From assembly GCF_019263745.1 (NCBI RefSeq), contig NZ_CP077107.1, positions 3,329,137-3,393,136 on the forward strand: a stretch of 64,000 nucleotides of DNA. Direction: 5' to 3'. Below are positions 1-8,843 of this stretch, piece by piece (position 1 is the first letter of the stretch; each line of letters starts with the position of its first letter). The notes beneath the pieces are model-generated. The model was not told where the DNA came from, did no database searches, and saw only the letters and a list, made by a program, of their open reading frames with translations. The position numbers were made by a program, and so were the translations under genes. The stretch is from Methanospirillum hungatei. Lineage in GTDB: Archaea; Halobacteriota; Methanomicrobia; Methanomicrobiales; Methanospirillaceae.

Positions 1-1
1 A

Positions 2-451
2 AAGGGTGTACAGAGCTTTGCCTGGGATCCTGAAAGTGAGCACTACCTCCTGCTCAAAGATAGTTTTTCTGTTCCGGAAGGAAAGCAGTTTGGAACAGGC
101 GGAGTGAGAAATGACTGGCTTCCTGCTCACACAAAGGTAATTGAGTATTTTGATGATCAAGGATTTAAAATGCGGTACTCAGGTTCATTTGTAGCAGATT
201 GCCATCAGTTGCTGGTATATGGGGGAATATATACCTATCCCGGCTCACAAAAAAGCCCGAATGGAAAACTCAGACTACTATTTGAGGCGAACCCTCTCGG
301 ATTTATCATAACTCAGGCGGGGGGGAGCATCACGGATGGAACGAGAAATATTATGGATATCGTTCCAGAGAAGCCTCATCAGAAGACTCCTATATATATT
401 GGCAGTAAAGGCATTATTAAAAAGATTGAAGAGATTTATTCTCATTCATAG
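2..451 (+). CDS. fbp: Class I fructose-1,6-bisphosphatase, C-terminal part (5' end outside window)
   Basis: This is the C-terminal half of a class I fructose-1,6-bisphosphatase, which hydrolyses fructose-1,6-bisphosphate to fructose-6-phosphate in gluconeogenesis. The frame is open from base 2, so a GTG or ATG inside the window is not the true start. Visible family signatures are the RYSGSFVADCHQLLVYGG segment, which carries the conserved sugar-phosphate contact region, and KLRLLFEANPLGFIITQAGG near the end. The protein closes with a short basic tail and a TAG stop. About 150 residues are present of the usual 330 or so. A 60-bp gap separates it from the Sm-like gene on the same strand. With pgk and the phosphohexomutase further on, it fits a gluconeogenic autotroph. 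Confidence 0.93.
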   Translation, partial: KGVQSFAWDPESEHYLLLKDSFSVPEGKQFGTGGVRNDWLPAHTKVIEYFDDQGFKMRYSGSFVADCHQLLVYGGIYTYPGSQKSPNGKLRLLFEANPLGFIITQAGGSITDGTRNIMDIVPEKPHQKTPIYIGSKGIIKKIEEIYSHS

Positions 452-495
452 ATCCTTTCATTTTTGAATTGCAGGAATCTTTAATATGGCTGCAA

Positions 496-509
496 GCCTT
501 ATATAAGGC
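496..509. repeat. Perfect 14-bp palindrome just before the LSm start
   Basis: GCCTTATATAAGGC is a perfect palindrome that ends 2 bp before the ATG at 512. It contains a TATA-like core, but it lies too close to the start codon to serve as the ordinary promoter of that gene unless translation begins further in. It could be an operator, a small hairpin over the ribosome-binding region, or chance. Function is not known. Confidence 0.5.
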
Positions 510-511
510 AG

Positions 512-751
512 ATGGTTAGCAGCATTGTCCTCCCAATCAAGAAGGTATATTCTCTTGTTGACACTTTGATTTCAGTAGAAATGAAAGAGGATGAAGGAAG
601 GACATTTCAGGGCCGGCTTGTGGCAGTTGATGAGTACCTGAATCTGCATCTTGAAGAAAGCATCGAGACTTCAGGGAAAAATAAAGGCCGTGAGCTTGGA
701 ACACTCGTAATACGGGGAAATAATATTCTGTCTATCGCACCGGTAGCCTAA
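512..751 (+). CDS. Archaeal Sm-like (LSm) RNA-binding protein
   Basis: A 79-residue protein with the two-part Sm fold. The Sm1 part runs from about residue 12 to 50 (VYSLVDTLISVEM, then FQGRLVAVDEYLNLHLE), and the Sm2 part ends the protein with GTLVIRGNNILSI. Sm-like archaeal proteins form rings of six or seven subunits that bind U-rich RNA and take part in RNA processing. The middle (IETSGKNKGRELG) is a typical loop. The start at 512 has only a weak purine stretch before it and overlaps a hairpin-like palindrome. The winged-helix gene follows 8 bp later, so the two are probably co-transcribed. Recognition is from the Sm1/Sm2 pattern and length. Confidence 0.9.
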   Translation: MVSSIVLPIKKVYSLVDTLISVEMKEDEGRTFQGRLVAVDEYLNLHLEESIETSGKNKGRELGTLVIRGNNILSIAPVA

Positions 752-759
752 AGGTTGAC

Positions 760-1131
760 ATGACCGGAACAGACGAGGATGCATTTCGGATCATTGCCGC
801 TTCACCTGAGGGTGTACTTCAGAGTGAACTCTGGAAGATCCTTGGAGTAGACAGCAGGAAATGTTCTCGAATAGTAAAAAAACTTCTGGATACAAACAGA
901 GTAGAGCGTATTGAATACCGGCAGGATGGGATTAAAACTTTCAGATTAATTGCCAGAAAAGGACCAGCAGATCCATACTGTCTCTTAGCCGGTGATGAAC
1001 TGATTCCCTGCATTGCCTGTGATGAGGATTGTGTCGTTGACGAATGTAATGATCTTCTTGACTGGATGTATCAGCTTGCAATCAGCGATGCAGAGGAATC
1101 AACCTCTGAATCCCAACCTTCAGAAGAATAA
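760..1131 (+). CDS. Small winged-helix DNA-binding protein with Cys-rich C-terminus
   Basis: A 123-residue protein. Residues about 5-70 look like a winged helix of the MarR/Lrp type (SPEGVLQSELWKILGVDSRKC, then RIVKKLLDTNRVER and a short wing). The C-terminal part holds five cysteines in a C-x8-C-x2-C-x3-C-x4-C arrangement (PYCLLAG, CIACDEDCVVDEC), which could bind zinc or an Fe-S cluster or act as a redox switch. The end is acidic and Ser/Glu-rich. It lies 8 bp behind the LSm gene with AGGTTG just before ATG, so it is probably expressed with it. The likely role is a transcription factor; the ligand and targets cannot be told from sequence. Confidence 0.8.
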   Translation: MTGTDEDAFRIIAASPEGVLQSELWKILGVDSRKCSRIVKKLLDTNRVERIEYRQDGIKTFRLIARKGPADPYCLLAGDELIPCIACDEDCVVDECNDLLDWMYQLAISDAEESTSESQPSEE

Positions 1132-1147
1132 AATTATTCTGGAAAAA

Positions 1148-3337
1148 TTATTGTGAAACTGCCTCAATGGCATTATCATCGATGAATGCATTGCATTCCA
1201 CACAGGAAAGTGTGGAAATGTAATATTTATGCATATATTCTTTGACCATTCTTCTTGAAGAGAACCGGGGTGCATTACTTTTTATTGATTCTTTCATCAT
1301 CGCAACCCACTTATGTGGGATTCCATCAAGACCGGTATCATAATAGAGTGGCACAATTTCATTCTCTAAAAGACTATACATTTCAGATGCATCTTCCCAG
1401 TTTCGGTCACCGTTTGCGTGGTCTCGTCCAAAAATCCAGCCATTTTTACCGTTGTATCCTTCAATCCACCACCCGTCTGCAATTGAGAAATTTAAAACTC
1501 CGTTAACCGCTGCTTTCATGCCACTCGTACCACTCGCTTCCAGTGGAGGGACCGGATTGTTCATCCAGACATCCACACCCTGAACCAGGTACTTTGCTAT
1601 CTGTTCGCCATAATCTTCAACAAACGCGATTCGACCACCAAATTCAGGCTGTTGTGCATATTGGTATATTCGCTGAAGAATCCGCTTTCCTTCATCATCT
1701 GCTGGATGTGCTTTTCCGGCAAAAATAATCTGAACTGGTTTCCAGGGATTATTGAGAATCTTTTTGAGCCGATCCAGATCCTGGAAGATAAGGTCTGCCC
1801 GTTTATAGGTAGAAAACCTTCGTGCAAATCCGATGGTCAGGGTATTTGGATCAATTAATGCTCCTCCTGCAACAACATTTGCACAATCAGCCTGATATTT
1901 CATCCAGTCCCGTCTTTTAAATTGCAATATCCGGTTAATGAGTTTTATCTTCAGGGCATAATGAAGATCCCACAGTTTTGCATCTGGTACTTGATCGATG
2001 AGTGCCCACACGTATTCTTTATCATGGTGTTCAAACCAGTCCGGACAGATGGGGGAAATATACCGGTTTATGAGACTCACAAGACGGGGATTTATCCATG
2101 TCGGAATATGAACTCCGTTGGTGACTGAACCTATTGGAACTTCATCAAGTTTATTTTCAGGCCAGAGGAAATGCCACATTCTTCTTGCAACTTCACCGTG
2201 TTTCTTGCTAACCCCGTTCCCATGAGCAGACATCCGCAGACAGAATGCAGCCATGTTAAAGGTATCCGGAGGATCTTCAATATGGTGGCCTTTTTGCAGA
2301 AATTCCTCCCTGCTCATATGCATTCCTGCATAATAGGCATTTAGATACTTGTCAATCATCCAGTTTGGGAATCTGTCATGTCCTGCCGGGACAGGAGTAT
2401 GGGTAGTAAAGAGTGAGGTGCTATATACATGTTGAAGAGCCTCTTTTGGAGACAACCCTTCCTCAATTTTCTGCCGGTATCGTTCAATAAGAGCAAATGC
2501 TGCATGTCCTTCGTTCAGATGAATTGCAGAGTACTTTACTCCTAATGATTTGAGTGCATGGGTTCCTCCAATTCCAAGGACAACCTCTTGCAAGAGTCTC
2601 ATTTCATTAACACTACTATAAAGCCTGCTGCTGATATTTCGTAAGTGTGGTGGGTTTTGTTCAATCTCTGTATCAATAAGGTAGAGAATAACCCTCCCGA
2701 TATCCACTCTCCAGAGTGCAAAATGAATCTGCGGCGCTATAAAGGGGACCTGCAGGATGAGTTGTGTCCCGTCCCGTCCGAGAACTCTTTTTACCGGAGC
2801 GTTATCTCTGTCAAGTTTCTCCTCTACATCTTCCTGCCACCCGTCGTTTCGAATCCTTTGGTGCAGATATCCATCAGAGTACATAAACCCGATAGCAACG
2901 AGTGGAATACCAATGTCACTGCATTCTTTCAAATGGTCTCCTGCTAAAAATCCAAGGCCGCCGGCATAGAGTGGCAGTGAGTGCTGCAGACCATATTCTG
3001 CGGAAAAATAGGCAATTTTATGTTGCTGATGTTCCGGGTAATATTCATCAAACCACTGGTTTTTCGCCAGCATATATCGCTGAAACTTCGCAATAACTGC
3101 ATCATAGTGGTTTGTATATTCGATATTCGAAGCCGCAGCTTCAAGTGCTTCGGCTGGAAGTTCCTGAAGCATTTTTACCGGATTGTGTATTGATTCTTTC
3201 CAGCCCTGACGGTTCAGATTTTTAAAAAGTAACCAGGCTTCCGGGTGCCATGAAGACCAGAGATTATATGAGAGATCAATCAATCCTGCCAAACGATCAG
3301 GAATGTGATCAAAATCTATCCAACGAATACCTATCAT
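1148..3337 (-). CDS. glgP: Alpha-glucan (glycogen) phosphorylase, GT35
   Basis: Releases glucose-1-phosphate from alpha-1,4-glucan using phosphate and pyridoxal phosphate. Family marks in order are an N-terminal DUF3417-like segment (LIDLSYNLWSSWHPEAW), YFSAEYGLQHSLPLYAGGLG, HLNEGHAAFALIERY, GSVTNGVHIPTWI, FARRFSTYKRADLI, and EASGTSGMKAAVNGVLNFS, whose Lys is the expected PLP Schiff-base residue, followed by DGWWIEGYNG. The frame is open to a GTG at 3427, but the ATG at 3337 begins the conserved MIGIRWIDF segment and has AGGG a few bases upstream, so I prefer it (729 residues). This is the short archaeal/bacterial form rather than the animal-type enzyme. It is read towards the winged-helix gene, ending 16 bp from it. 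It supports a glycogen reserve. Confidence 0.95.
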   Translation of the reverse strand: MIGIRWIDFDHIPDRLAGLIDLSYNLWSSWHPEAWLLFKNLNRQGWKESIHNPVKMLQELPAEALEAAASNIEYTNHYDAVIAKFQRYMLAKNQWFDEYYPEHQQHKIAYFSAEYGLQHSLPLYAGGLGFLAGDHLKECSDIGIPLVAIGFMYSDGYLHQRIRNDGWQEDVEEKLDRDNAPVKRVLGRDGTQLILQVPFIAPQIHFALWRVDIGRVILYLIDTEIEQNPPHLRNISSRLYSSVNEMRLLQEVVLGIGGTHALKSLGVKYSAIHLNEGHAAFALIERYRQKIEEGLSPKEALQHVYSTSLFTTHTPVPAGHDRFPNWMIDKYLNAYYAGMHMSREEFLQKGHHIEDPPDTFNMAAFCLRMSAHGNGVSKKHGEVARRMWHFLWPENKLDEVPIGSVTNGVHIPTWINPRLVSLINRYISPICPDWFEHHDKEYVWALIDQVPDAKLWDLHYALKIKLINRILQFKRRDWMKYQADCANVVAGGALIDPNTLTIGFARRFSTYKRADLIFQDLDRLKKILNNPWKPVQIIFAGKAHPADDEGKRILQRIYQYAQQPEFGGRIAFVEDYGEQIAKYLVQGVDVWMNNPVPPLEASGTSGMKAAVNGVLNFSIADGWWIEGYNGKNGWIFGRDHANGDRNWEDASEMYSLLENEIVPLYYDTGLDGIPHKWVAMMKESIKSNAPRFSSRRMVKEYMHKYYISTLSCVECNAFIDDNAIEAVSQ

Positions 3338-3483
3338 ATGAATTGCCCTGCACTCTTGCTGATAGGTGATTATCCTCAGACATCGTATATAGTTAATGGC
3401 CGTGTGTGATGAATTTTTTATGGACACCTGATGCCGGAGTCATGAATTAGCAATCATAAAACCAAAAAGAAGTGAAAATAAAA

Positions 3484-3556
3484 TACTCCCGAACGGATTC
3501 GAACCGTCGTCATCGGAACCAAAATCCGATATGATTGACCTCTACACTACGGGAGT
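3484..3556 (-). tRNA. tRNA-Gln (anticodon TTG)
   Basis: The minus strand folds as a 73-nt tRNA without CCA. The 5' acceptor strand ACTCCCG pairs with CGGGAGT, with discriminator A. The anticodon stem is TCGGA/TCCGA around the seven-base loop TTTTGGT, giving anticodon TTG. The T arm is GACGG, loop TTCGAAT, CCGTT. The anticodon assigns glutamine; in most archaea this tRNA is first charged with Glu and then amidated. No intron is seen. Confidence 0.95.
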
Positions 3557-3804
3557 ATTGAAAAGCTGTGTGAGCCTTGCCTACACATATTCGTGTTGAT
3601 AGGATATAGAAATTCCCGCTCACAAAAAATGAACCGATGGTGATAAAGAAATAACTCGATTCTACTCACCCTAAAATTTTCAGTTTATACTCTATTTTAT
3701 GACAAAATCTGGTTTATTACGGAAAATGAATAGTTCTTTCATTAAGCGTATCACAAGATCACTTCAAAGCTCGCGCTATTTATCTTTCCTGGAAGACATC
3801 AGGA

Positions 3805-4776
3805 TTATCCATGTTCATCATAATGATCCGGCTCAGATGATTTTCGCTGATAATTCTCAGTATTTCTTCTTCCCGAAGATGCAAGCGGGAAAAATTCCCG
3901 ATATACCTGGCGCCGTTCATCAACATCTGTATGCAGATATACTTCTGTGGTCTTGATCGATGCATGGCCGAGATTTTCCTGCACAACACGAAGATTACGG
4001 GATCTTCTGTACAATTCACTTGCATAACTGTGTCGGATTTTGTGCGGAGTTATCCCCTGGGGGGCATATTTTTTAAAAATTAACTGAACCGTTCTTGGTG
4101 AGATATGTTTTCCTGATTGTCCTGGAAAAAGGGGGCCTGAAAGACGAGTTCCTACGATGTTGGCTATTTCATCCAACGTGTCCTCATCAACAAATACCAT
4201 ACGGACTTTTCCACCCTTACCCATGACACGGATCATCTGGTCATCAAAATCAACATCTTCAACATTCATCGTGCACAGTTCTGATACGCGAACCCCGGTT
4301 GCATAAATAATTCTGATCATCAGCCGGTCCCGATCATCAGGAATTGATTGCAGTAAACGCATTACCTGACTGTGTTTTAAGTATTTGAGTTCTTTTTCTT
4401 TCACTTTTGGACGATCTACCCGTGGTACAGGGTTTATATCGATGACTTCCTGCATAAGAAGAAACCGGTAAAAGGATGAAAGTGATGATAGGATTCGGTT
4501 ATATGTTGTAGCATGGTACTGATGATCACGGGAGAGGAATTCAAGGTACCCTGAGATCTCAGATGCAGTGACCAGTACATCTGTATCAAGTCTGAGTAGT
4601 TCTTTATGGCTCCACTTTTTTGAGAGGTCACCACGATGCGATCGAGAGAGCCAGATATACTGCCCGAACCGTCTGAGGGTAATGTTGTAACTGCTTAGAG
4701 TTTTTTGCGAATAATTCCTCATTTTCAGATATTGGATAAACCGGGGAATCCATTCTGAAAAATACCCATTAATCAC
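3805..4776 (-). CDS. xerA: XerA-type tyrosine recombinase
   Basis: A 323-residue tyrosine recombinase. An N-terminal SAM-like core-binding domain (about residues 8-115, FIQYLKMRNYSQKTLSSY) precedes the catalytic domain. The catalytic set is complete: Arg in YATGVRVSELC, Lys in MGKGGKVRMV, His and Arg in HKIRHSYASEL, His in LGHASIKTT, and the Tyr nucleophile in EVYLHTDV. A 35-residue basic and acidic tail follows. Archaeal XerA resolves chromosome dimers at dif; no other mobile-element gene is close, which favours the housekeeping role over a phage integrase. The start is a GTG without a clear Shine-Dalgarno sequence; a later ATG at 4722 would remove part of the first helix. A dif-like inverted repeat lies 35 bp upstream. 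Confidence 0.88.
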   Translation of the reverse strand: MINGYFSEWIPRFIQYLKMRNYSQKTLSSYNITLRRFGQYIWLSRSHRGDLSKKWSHKELLRLDTDVLVTASEISGYLEFLSRDHQYHATTYNRILSSLSSFYRFLLMQEVIDINPVPRVDRPKVKEKELKYLKHSQVMRLLQSIPDDRDRLMIRIIYATGVRVSELCTMNVEDVDFDDQMIRVMGKGGKVRMVFVDEDTLDEIANIVGTRLSGPLFPGQSGKHISPRTVQLIFKKYAPQGITPHKIRHSYASELYRRSRNLRVVQENLGHASIKTTEVYLHTDVDERRQVYREFFPLASSGRRNTENYQRKSSEPDHYDEHG

Positions 4777-4810
4777 TACTATATCGTATATATCTCAATA
4801 ATTAAAACTA

Positions 4811-4836
4811 TTTCGTAGAATACCTATTCTGCGAAA
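4811..4836. other. dif: Candidate archaeal dif site (inverted repeat next to xerA)
   Basis: Left arm TTTCGTAGAATA (4811-4822) and right arm TATTCTGCGAAA (4825-4836) are inverted copies with a single mismatch and a 2-bp spacer. Read another way, 10-bp arms flank a 6-bp centre TACCTA, which is close to the arm-spacer-arm size of Xer recombination sites. It sits between xerA and the response regulator gene, which are read away from each other. An operator for either gene is the main alternative. Confidence 0.42.
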
Positions 4837-4939
4837 CTTAGATCTCGATATTTCTTTATAGCGACTATTCCAACAATGATATCAGATATATCCCGGTGTC
4901 ACCCTGCTACCCTGAGAAAAGTGTTGAGGTCAAGCATAA

Positions 4940-5695
4940 ATGCCTGAAAATTCTGTCCTTATAGTCGAGGACGATGAGATAATTACCCGTGTCTTACTAT
5001 CGATGCTTCGTGACGGGGGGTTTGTCCTTCACACTCCGGTAAATTCCGGTGAACAGGTCATCGAACAGGTAGCTGCTGAAAGGCCTGATATCGTATTGAT
5101 GGATATTGACCTGCCCGGAGCAATATCCGGAATAGAAGCAGCGACTGAACTTTTTAACATCTTTACAATACCCGTGATATTTGTAACCGGACATGATGAG
5201 AGAAAAATATTGGAAAAGGCGATTGGGGCATTGCCATTTGGTTTTCTGATAAAACCAGTAAATCCAAATCTTTTGTACAGCGCCATCAAGGTGAGTACAC
5301 ATCTCTGCGAAAAAATGCGTCAGACAACTGAGGGTAGAAAAGCCGGTCTTACTCCTTCAATGGATGTTCAGATCTCAACTTCCTCTCATCCGATCCTTAT
5401 CATAAATTCTGGTTTAAAAATAATCTGGATGAATCAGGCTGCAGAAGAATGTATCGGGGAGAGCAGTTCTTCACTCTTTTTAAAAGATGTCCGGGAAGGA
5501 TTATCATTACGAGGATCTGGTTTAGAAATCTCTCCTGATTTTTTCAGGTCAATAGATGAGTCCAGGGTACAGGTTCCGTTGTGTCCATCTTCAGAAGAAA
5601 GGCAATATATAATTACATCCCGACCGATTATGAATATGTTTGGTACGTATTCCGGTTCATTTGTGACGATAACAACACCTTCGCAGCAGGGATAA
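4940..5695 (+). CDS. Response regulator with C-terminal PAS-like domain
   Basis: 251 residues. A receiver domain covers about 1-125 with the full phosphorylation pocket: acidic pair D11/D12, phospho-acceptor D55 (LMDIDLPG), T83 (FVTGH) and K105 (LIKPVN). Residues about 145-250 resemble a PAS sensor fold (HPILIINSGLKIIWMNQAAEECIG). There is no DNA-binding domain or enzymatic output, so it probably works through protein contacts or within a phosphorelay. The sensor kinase gene begins 52 bp later on the same strand and is its likely partner. A TATA-like TTCTTTATAG lies near 4852. Confidence 0.9.
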   Translation: MPENSVLIVEDDEIITRVLLSMLRDGGFVLHTPVNSGEQVIEQVAAERPDIVLMDIDLPGAISGIEAATELFNIFTIPVIFVTGHDERKILEKAIGALPFGFLIKPVNPNLLYSAIKVSTHLCEKMRQTTEGRKAGLTPSMDVQISTSSHPILIINSGLKIIWMNQAAEECIGESSSSLFLKDVREGLSLRGSGLEISPDFFRSIDESRVQVPLCPSSEERQYIITSRPIMNMFGTYSGSFVTITTPSQQG

Positions 5696-5747
5696 ACCCA
5701 TACACCCCCACATGTACAGGGGGTAATCCGAAGGGGAGTTTTGTATT

Positions 5748-8654
5748 ATGGATCTTCGGACAAAAGCATTCCTCATTATCGGACTCACCTTGATTTGTGG
5801 TATCCTTCTCATTACACTATTTTCATTTTCTCTTTTGAATGAAAGTTATACCAGATTTGAAGAAGATGATGTCACACAAAAAGTGATCCAGGCTCAGAAG
5901 GTACTGGAATATGAAAAGGCACAGATCCTCTCCCTGGCTGGTGACTGGTCCAGATGGGATGAATCATACAATTTTGTTCTTGATAGGAATGAAGACTATA
6001 TTATCCGTAACCTGAACTATGCATCGGTGGAGAATCTGGGCATTGATTTTGCGCTCTTCTTAAAGGATAATTCTTCAGTAAAGTATGGTACGCAAGTCAA
6101 TAAAACTACTGAATCGATGGAACAACTCTCAAACGAAACGATAGCACAAATACTTGCAATACCTGGCTTCTTTTCTTTTGATTCTATTTTAGATGGTCAC
6201 TCGGGAATGATTATTTTCCCAAAAGGTCCGGCACTCGTTACTTCAGAGCCAATTATTACCAGTACATACCAAGGACCCGCTGCAGGTATTCTGGTCTTTG
6301 GTATGTATTTGTATGAAGAAAAAATTCAGCAACTTTCTGATATATCTGATCTTTCTATACAGGTAACTCCTGTATCTTCACAAAATATTGAACCATATGA
6401 TTACCCTTCAGTTCAAACAAAAAAGAATATTTATGTTAATCCAATCTCTGAAGATTTAATCCAAGGTTTTACCTACTTGCCAACTCTTGATTCTCAAGGA
6501 TATCTGGAACTGCTTGTATCTTCACCGCGAAATATTGTAAAGCAGGGGAAAGAGACGATTTTTGCGTATATTATTATTCTCATGGGCCTTGGTCTCTCGA
6601 TTATTTTTGTCTCACTCCTCACGGTAGACCAACTCGTTCTAAAACGGCTCCATACCTTGATAGAGAACATTAAATCCCGAAACCTGAAACGTGAAAATCT
6701 ATCCGATATTCTCCTTGACGGCAACGATGAATTTTCAGATCTTGCAAAAGAGATTCATCCGGTATTCATGGAGTTAGGCCGATCAAGAAGAGAGTTAGAA
6801 GAACATGTCAGACTCCTTACAGAAAGTGAAAAGAAGTATCGCGAACTAGCAGACTTGCTCCCTGAGTTTGTGTTTGAATCAGATCTGGATGGGAATATCT
6901 CATTTATGAATCAGATGGGAATGTCAATTTCAGGGCTTAACCAGAATGTACACCTGTCCGATCTTCATATCCTGCGAATTATTGATGAGGCGGATCATTC
7001 CCGGTTCCGTTCGGCCCTTGAAAAGATTAAGACTGGAATTCCTATTAGTGGAGTTGAATATACGGGGGTAAAAAATACAGGTGAGCGCTTTCCCTTGATT
7101 ATGTACGCATCTCCCATAATGTCTGGTTCGGTGATTACTGGTCTTCGAGGGTTTGCCATTGACATATCTGAGAGAAAAGAGATTGAAACCTCACTTCGGA
7201 AATTAGCAAATATTGTCGAGCATACCAGCACCGGGATTGTAACCGGACGAAGTCATGAAGTGGACTATGTTAATTCAGCATATTCGATAATGCATGGTAT
7301 GGAGCCATCTGATTTGCTGAGAAAAAATCCCTTCATTGTTGTTACTGGATATCCGGAAAAGCAATTTACCCCATATCTGGAGAGTGCACTTCATTCTGGT
7401 CATGCAACCTTTGAACTGGATCATATCAGAAAAGATGGAACGCGATTTCCTGTCCTCCATGATCTCACCATTCTTTCCGGAGAAAGTTCTGAAAATGCGA
7501 TATGGTCTTTGAATGTCCAAAATATTACAGAGCAGCGTCTTGCATGGAAAGCTCTTGTGGAAAGTGAAGCTCTCAGGGAATCTGCAAGACAATTGCGAGA
7601 CGTTATCTCGCGTCTTCCTGATGCGACATTTGTCATTGATAAAGACGGGTGGGTTATTTTCTGGAATCAGGCGATGGAGGCCCTGACAGGCATTTCTGAA
7701 TCAGATATCATCGGTCGTGGCAGATATGAATATGCTATCCCTTTTTATGCGGAAAAACGTCCCATGCTCCTGAATGCTGTTCTTAACAAAGAAGGAACTC
7801 TGATGGAACATTTCCCGGATGCCAGCAAGTCGGGCGATTCTTTATTCATTGAAGAATCATTTCCTCAAATGGGAAAAGGGGGAAAATTCTTTTCTTCAAT
7901 GGCAGGGCCGCTCTATGATTCCAGGAAAAATGTGATTGGCGCTATTCAAAGTATGCGTGATATTACTCCACGGATAATGGCTGAAAAAGCGCTCATGCGG
8001 ACAAATGAAAAACTCAATCTGTTATCCAGCATTACCCGTCATGATATTCGTAACAGGGTGTCTGTAATTCTCGGATTGATTCCTTTGCTCAAAGGAGATG
8101 AGAAAGATCCTGAAACTCTTGAGATTATTAGTATTGTGGAAAGTGCAGCAAAGCTCATCCATGATCAGATAGAATTTACCCGGGTATATCAAAACCTCGG
8201 TGTTCATTCTCCGGAATGGAAAGATGTTGGAGATCTGGTCTTCAAAGTAACCGATGTAGGTATTCCAGAACGGATACAGATAGAGAATAATCTGTCAGGT
8301 CTGTTCGTGTATGCAGATCCTTTACTGGAACGGGTGTTTTATAATTTAGTGGATAATGCCATCCGGCATGGAGGCACGGATCTTTCTGTCATCCGGTTTT
8401 ACTGGCAACATAGGGATACTTCAATCTGTATTTATTGTCAGGATGATGGCCTTGGAATCCCAGGAGATCTCAAAGAAAAAATATTTGAGCGCGGATATGG
8501 GAGTAATACCGGGCTTGGATTATTTTTAGTCAGAGAAATATTGTCAATTACAGGCATCACAATTGTTGAGACTGGACTTGAGGGTAAAGGGGCACGATTT
8601 GAGGTAGTTGTGCCTTATGGTGGATATTCGGTAAAAAATCGAAAAGAAGAATGA
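5748..8654 (+). CDS. Membrane sensor histidine kinase, CHASE4-type sensor with multiple PAS domains
   Basis: 968 residues. A first membrane helix (about 8-28) and a second (about 272-295) frame an extracellular domain of about 240 residues that resembles CHASE4 (LSLAGDWSRWDESYNFVLDRNEDYI). A HAMP-like linker follows. Three PAS units come next, near 360-480 (ADLLPEFVFESDLDGNISFMN), 485-600 and 610-745 (ISRLPDATFVIDKDGWVIFWNQAM). The dimerisation segment carries the likely phosphorylated His in SSITRHDIRNRVSVILG. The ATPase domain shows the N box (YNLVDNAIRHGG), G1 box (DDGLGIPGDL) and G2 region (GLGLFLVREI). The C-terminus ends a few residues after GARFEVVVPYGG. The ATG at 5748 follows AAGGGGAG. 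It is paired with the preceding response regulator. The signal sensed is unknown. Confidence 0.93.
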   Translation: MDLRTKAFLIIGLTLICGILLITLFSFSLLNESYTRFEEDDVTQKVIQAQKVLEYEKAQILSLAGDWSRWDESYNFVLDRNEDYIIRNLNYASVENLGIDFALFLKDNSSVKYGTQVNKTTESMEQLSNETIAQILAIPGFFSFDSILDGHSGMIIFPKGPALVTSEPIITSTYQGPAAGILVFGMYLYEEKIQQLSDISDLSIQVTPVSSQNIEPYDYPSVQTKKNIYVNPISEDLIQGFTYLPTLDSQGYLELLVSSPRNIVKQGKETIFAYIIILMGLGLSIIFVSLLTVDQLVLKRLHTLIENIKSRNLKRENLSDILLDGNDEFSDLAKEIHPVFMELGRSRRELEEHVRLLTESEKKYRELADLLPEFVFESDLDGNISFMNQMGMSISGLNQNVHLSDLHILRIIDEADHSRFRSALEKIKTGIPISGVEYTGVKNTGERFPLIMYASPIMSGSVITGLRGFAIDISERKEIETSLRKLANIVEHTSTGIVTGRSHEVDYVNSAYSIMHGMEPSDLLRKNPFIVVTGYPEKQFTPYLESALHSGHATFELDHIRKDGTRFPVLHDLTILSGESSENAIWSLNVQNITEQRLAWKALVESEALRESARQLRDVISRLPDATFVIDKDGWVIFWNQAMEALTGISESDIIGRGRYEYAIPFYAEKRPMLLNAVLNKEGTLMEHFPDASKSGDSLFIEESFPQMGKGGKFFSSMAGPLYDSRKNVIGAIQSMRDITPRIMAEKALMRTNEKLNLLSSITRHDIRNRVSVILGLIPLLKGDEKDPETLEIISIVESAAKLIHDQIEFTRVYQNLGVHSPEWKDVGDLVFKVTDVGIPERIQIENNLSGLFVYADPLLERVFYNLVDNAIRHGGTDLSVIRFYWQHRDTSICIYCQDDGLGIPGDLKEKIFERGYGSNTGLGLFLVREILSITGITIVETGLEGKGARFEVVVPYGGYSVKNRKEE

Positions 8655-8659
8655 GAATA

Positions 8660-8732
8660 CGCCCAGATCGGAATTCGAATCCGAGTCGTCGGCGTGACAG
8701 GCCGACATGATAGGCCACTACACTATCTGGGC
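8660..8732 (-). tRNA. tRNA-Asp (anticodon GTC)
   Basis: The minus strand gives a 73-nt cloverleaf. Acceptor GCCCAGA pairs with TCTGGGC, with discriminator G. The anticodon stem TCGGC/GCCGA holds the loop CTGTCAC, anticodon GTC. The T arm is TCGGA, TTCGAAT, TCCGA. Its 3' end lies only 5 bp from the stop codon of the convergent histidine kinase gene. Confidence 0.95.
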
Positions 8733-8843
8733 TTTGGGACAACCCCTATACATGTTGTCTGTCTGTTATAAAAAACCCATTGTTTCATTCGACACACGAT
8801 CTTACCGTGGCCTTATCTGTAAGGCAATTCTAACGGTACTTTG

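Noticed and set aside
3699..3956. Plus-strand reading frame over the end of xerA
   Set aside because: It overlaps the conserved catalytic part of xerA and has no family-like sequence.
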